Positions 11,253 through 12,536 of a stretch of DNA of 12,536 bases are shown here, piece by piece. The position numbers and the translations under genes were made by a program. The notes below the pieces were generated by a model. It had not been told where the DNA came from and ran no database searches. It worked only from the letters and a program-made list of their open reading frames with translations. The stretch is taken from contig CALRVN010000068.1 of NCBI GenBank assembly GCA_943371625.1, forward strand, positions 1-12,536, given 5' to 3'. Every line of letters begins with the position of its first letter. Position 1 is the first letter of the stretch. The DNA is from Hyphomicrobium_A sp943371625 (lineage in GTDB: Bacteria > Pseudomonadota > Alphaproteobacteria > Rhizobiales > Hyphomicrobiaceae).

Positions 11253-12536
11253 ATGCAGACAGTCCCCTCAAACAGCGCAGCAACGATCCAGCACGGCTCA
11301 GGGCAGATCGGCCTGGTGGCGGCTGTGTCGATCGGCATCGGCGGCATGGTCGGTGCGGGGATCTTCTCGATCCTTGGCGTCGTGGCCGGAGCGGCCGGCA
11401 ACGCCATGTGGCTCGCCTTCGCGATCGGCGGCGTGGTCGCGCTGCTGTCAACCTACTCCTATGCCAAGCTCGGTGCCGCGTTCCCGTCGGCGGGCGGCGC
11501 GGTCAGCTTCCTGGTCAAAGGATATGGGGACGGCGTATTCGCGGGCGGGCTCAATCTTTTCATGTGGGCCGGCTACATCATCTCGCTGGCGCTTTATGCG
11601 TCGGCGTTCGGCAGCTATGCGGCGACGTTCATCACGCAGACGCCTTCGGCGCTGCTGCTCAAGTCGCTGGCGATCGGCGCCGTGCTGCTGGTGACGGTGG
11701 TGAATGCGTTCGGCGCCAAGGTCATGGGACGCGGCGAGACGATCATCGTGGCGATCAAAGTGGCGATCCTGGTCGTGTTCGCTGCCGTCGGGATTTACTT
11801 CGTGCAGCCGGCAAACCTGTCGCCGAGCTTGTGGCCGGAGACGCAATCGATCCTGTTCGGTGCGGGCGTGCTGTTCATCGGTTATGAGGGCTTCGGTCTC
11901 GTCACCAACACGGCCGCCGACATGCGGGACCCCAAGACGATGCTGCCGCGTGCGCTCTATATCGCGGTAATCCTCGTCATCCTGCTGTATCTGGCGGTGT
12001 CGATCACGGTTACGGGCAATCTCTCCAATGCCGAGATCGAGCGCGCCACGGATTATGCATTGGCAGAGGCCGCCAAGCCATTCCTCGGCGAGACCGGCTT
12101 CCGGCTGATCGCTGTCGCGGCGCTGTTCTCGACGGCGTCGGCGATTAACGCCACGCTCTTCGGTTTGGCAAACGTCTGCTACATGATCGCGCGCGACGGC
12201 GAGCTGCCGTCACGGCTGTCGCAGATCGAATGGAAGCAGGCGACGGGCGGACTGCTGCTGACGGCGGCGCTGGTGATCGTCGTGATGCTTTGCTTCGATC
12301 TTTCCGGCATCGCCATGATGGGAAGCGCGGCCTTCCTGCTGCTTTATGGGGCGGTGAACGGCGGCCACTTGCGCGTGCTCAAGCAGACGCGCGCCAACGC
12401 GGTCATTGTGTGGCTGTCGCTACTGACGTGCCTGGCGATGTTCGCGATCCTCAGCGTGTATACTTACCAGCAGCAGCCGGCGGCGATCGTGGCGCTGGTG
12501 GTGATCGCGGCGGCGTCGTTTGCCACCGAGTGGCTC
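11253..12536 (+). CDS. APC-family amino-acid permease (3' end outside window)
   Basis: An open frame of 428 codons runs off the window edge without a stop. The ATG at 11253 gives MQTVPSNSAATIQHG then IGLVAAVSIGIGGMVGAGIF. The GxGAGIF stretch (about residues 31-38) is the broken first helix of APC transporters that binds the substrate amino group. About twelve hydrophobic helices can be counted to the edge, with the TM6 region FIGYEGFGLVTNTAADMRDP typical of the family. It is an inner-membrane importer driven by a proton or exchange gradient. The substrate (amino acid, polyamine or other amine) cannot be told from sequence. The start is not certain: no good ribosome site is seen, the frame is open back to 11187, and a TTG at 11238 is an alternative. 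Confidence 0.88.
   Translation, partial: MQTVPSNSAATIQHGSGQIGLVAAVSIGIGGMVGAGIFSILGVVAGAAGNAMWLAFAIGGVVALLSTYSYAKLGAAFPSAGGAVSFLVKGYGDGVFAGGLNLFMWAGYIISLALYASAFGSYAATFITQTPSALLLKSLAIGAVLLVTVVNAFGAKVMGRGETIIVAIKVAILVVFAAVGIYFVQPANLSPSLWPETQSILFGAGVLFIGYEGFGLVTNTAADMRDPKTMLPRALYIAVILVILLYLAVSITVTGNLSNAEIERATDYALAEAAKPFLGETGFRLIAVAALFSTASAINATLFGLANVCYMIARDGELPSRLSQIEWKQATGGLLLTAALVIVVMLCFDLSGIAMMGSAAFLLLYGAVNGGHLRVLKQTRANAVIVWLSLLTCLAMFAILSVYTYQQQPAAIVALVVIAAASFATEWL

Overview
The window reads as chromosomal DNA of a GC-rich alphaproteobacterium of the Hyphomicrobiales (Rhizobiales). The best guess is a methylotroph of the Hyphomicrobium kind. The reasons are a lanthanide-type PQQ methanol dehydrogenase (XoxF), a methylene-tetrahydromethanopterin dehydrogenase (MtdB type), an Omp25/RopB-like barrel domain, and a cspA-infA pair. 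The genus is inference. No insertion sequence, phage gene, tRNA, rRNA or CRISPR array was seen.

Layout. 1-1124: a strong terminator of a gene left of the window, a secreted M15-type peptidase with a Ser/Arg/Tyr tail, and its terminator. 1125-2161: a long structured leader, the cold-shock protein gene cspA, a terminator, and infA with a basic Gly/Pro tail. 2327-4012: an exported SNase-type nuclease and a membrane diguanylate cyclase with intact GGDEF and RxxD sites. 4026-6980 on the minus strand: a two-gene unit, an outer-membrane protein followed by a Tat-exported bicupin oxalate decarboxylase. 7480-9774 on the plus strand: a small four-cysteine protein, a highly structured spacer, xoxF and a textbook terminator. 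9867-10865 on the minus strand: mtdB. 11253 to the window end: an amino-acid permease of the APC family, cut by the window edge.

How genes fit together. XoxF (periplasm) oxidises methanol. MtdB (cytoplasm) acts in the tetrahydromethanopterin route that carries formaldehyde towards formate. OxdC (periplasm) makes formate and CO2 from oxalate. Three of the genes therefore feed C1 metabolism, although xoxF and mtdB converge and are not one operon. The other genes look like ordinary housekeeping or envelope functions.

The two most notable items are these. (1) The 550-residue outer-membrane protein appears to join an Omp25-like eight-strand barrel to an omptin-like barrel. The second half has DxD and DxH pairs at nearly the spacing of the OmpT catalytic residues, and the gene lies directly upstream of the oxalate decarboxylase. 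(2) An 82-nt two-tier inverted repeat and a spaced 8-bp direct repeat lie just upstream of xoxF and look like unexplained control elements.
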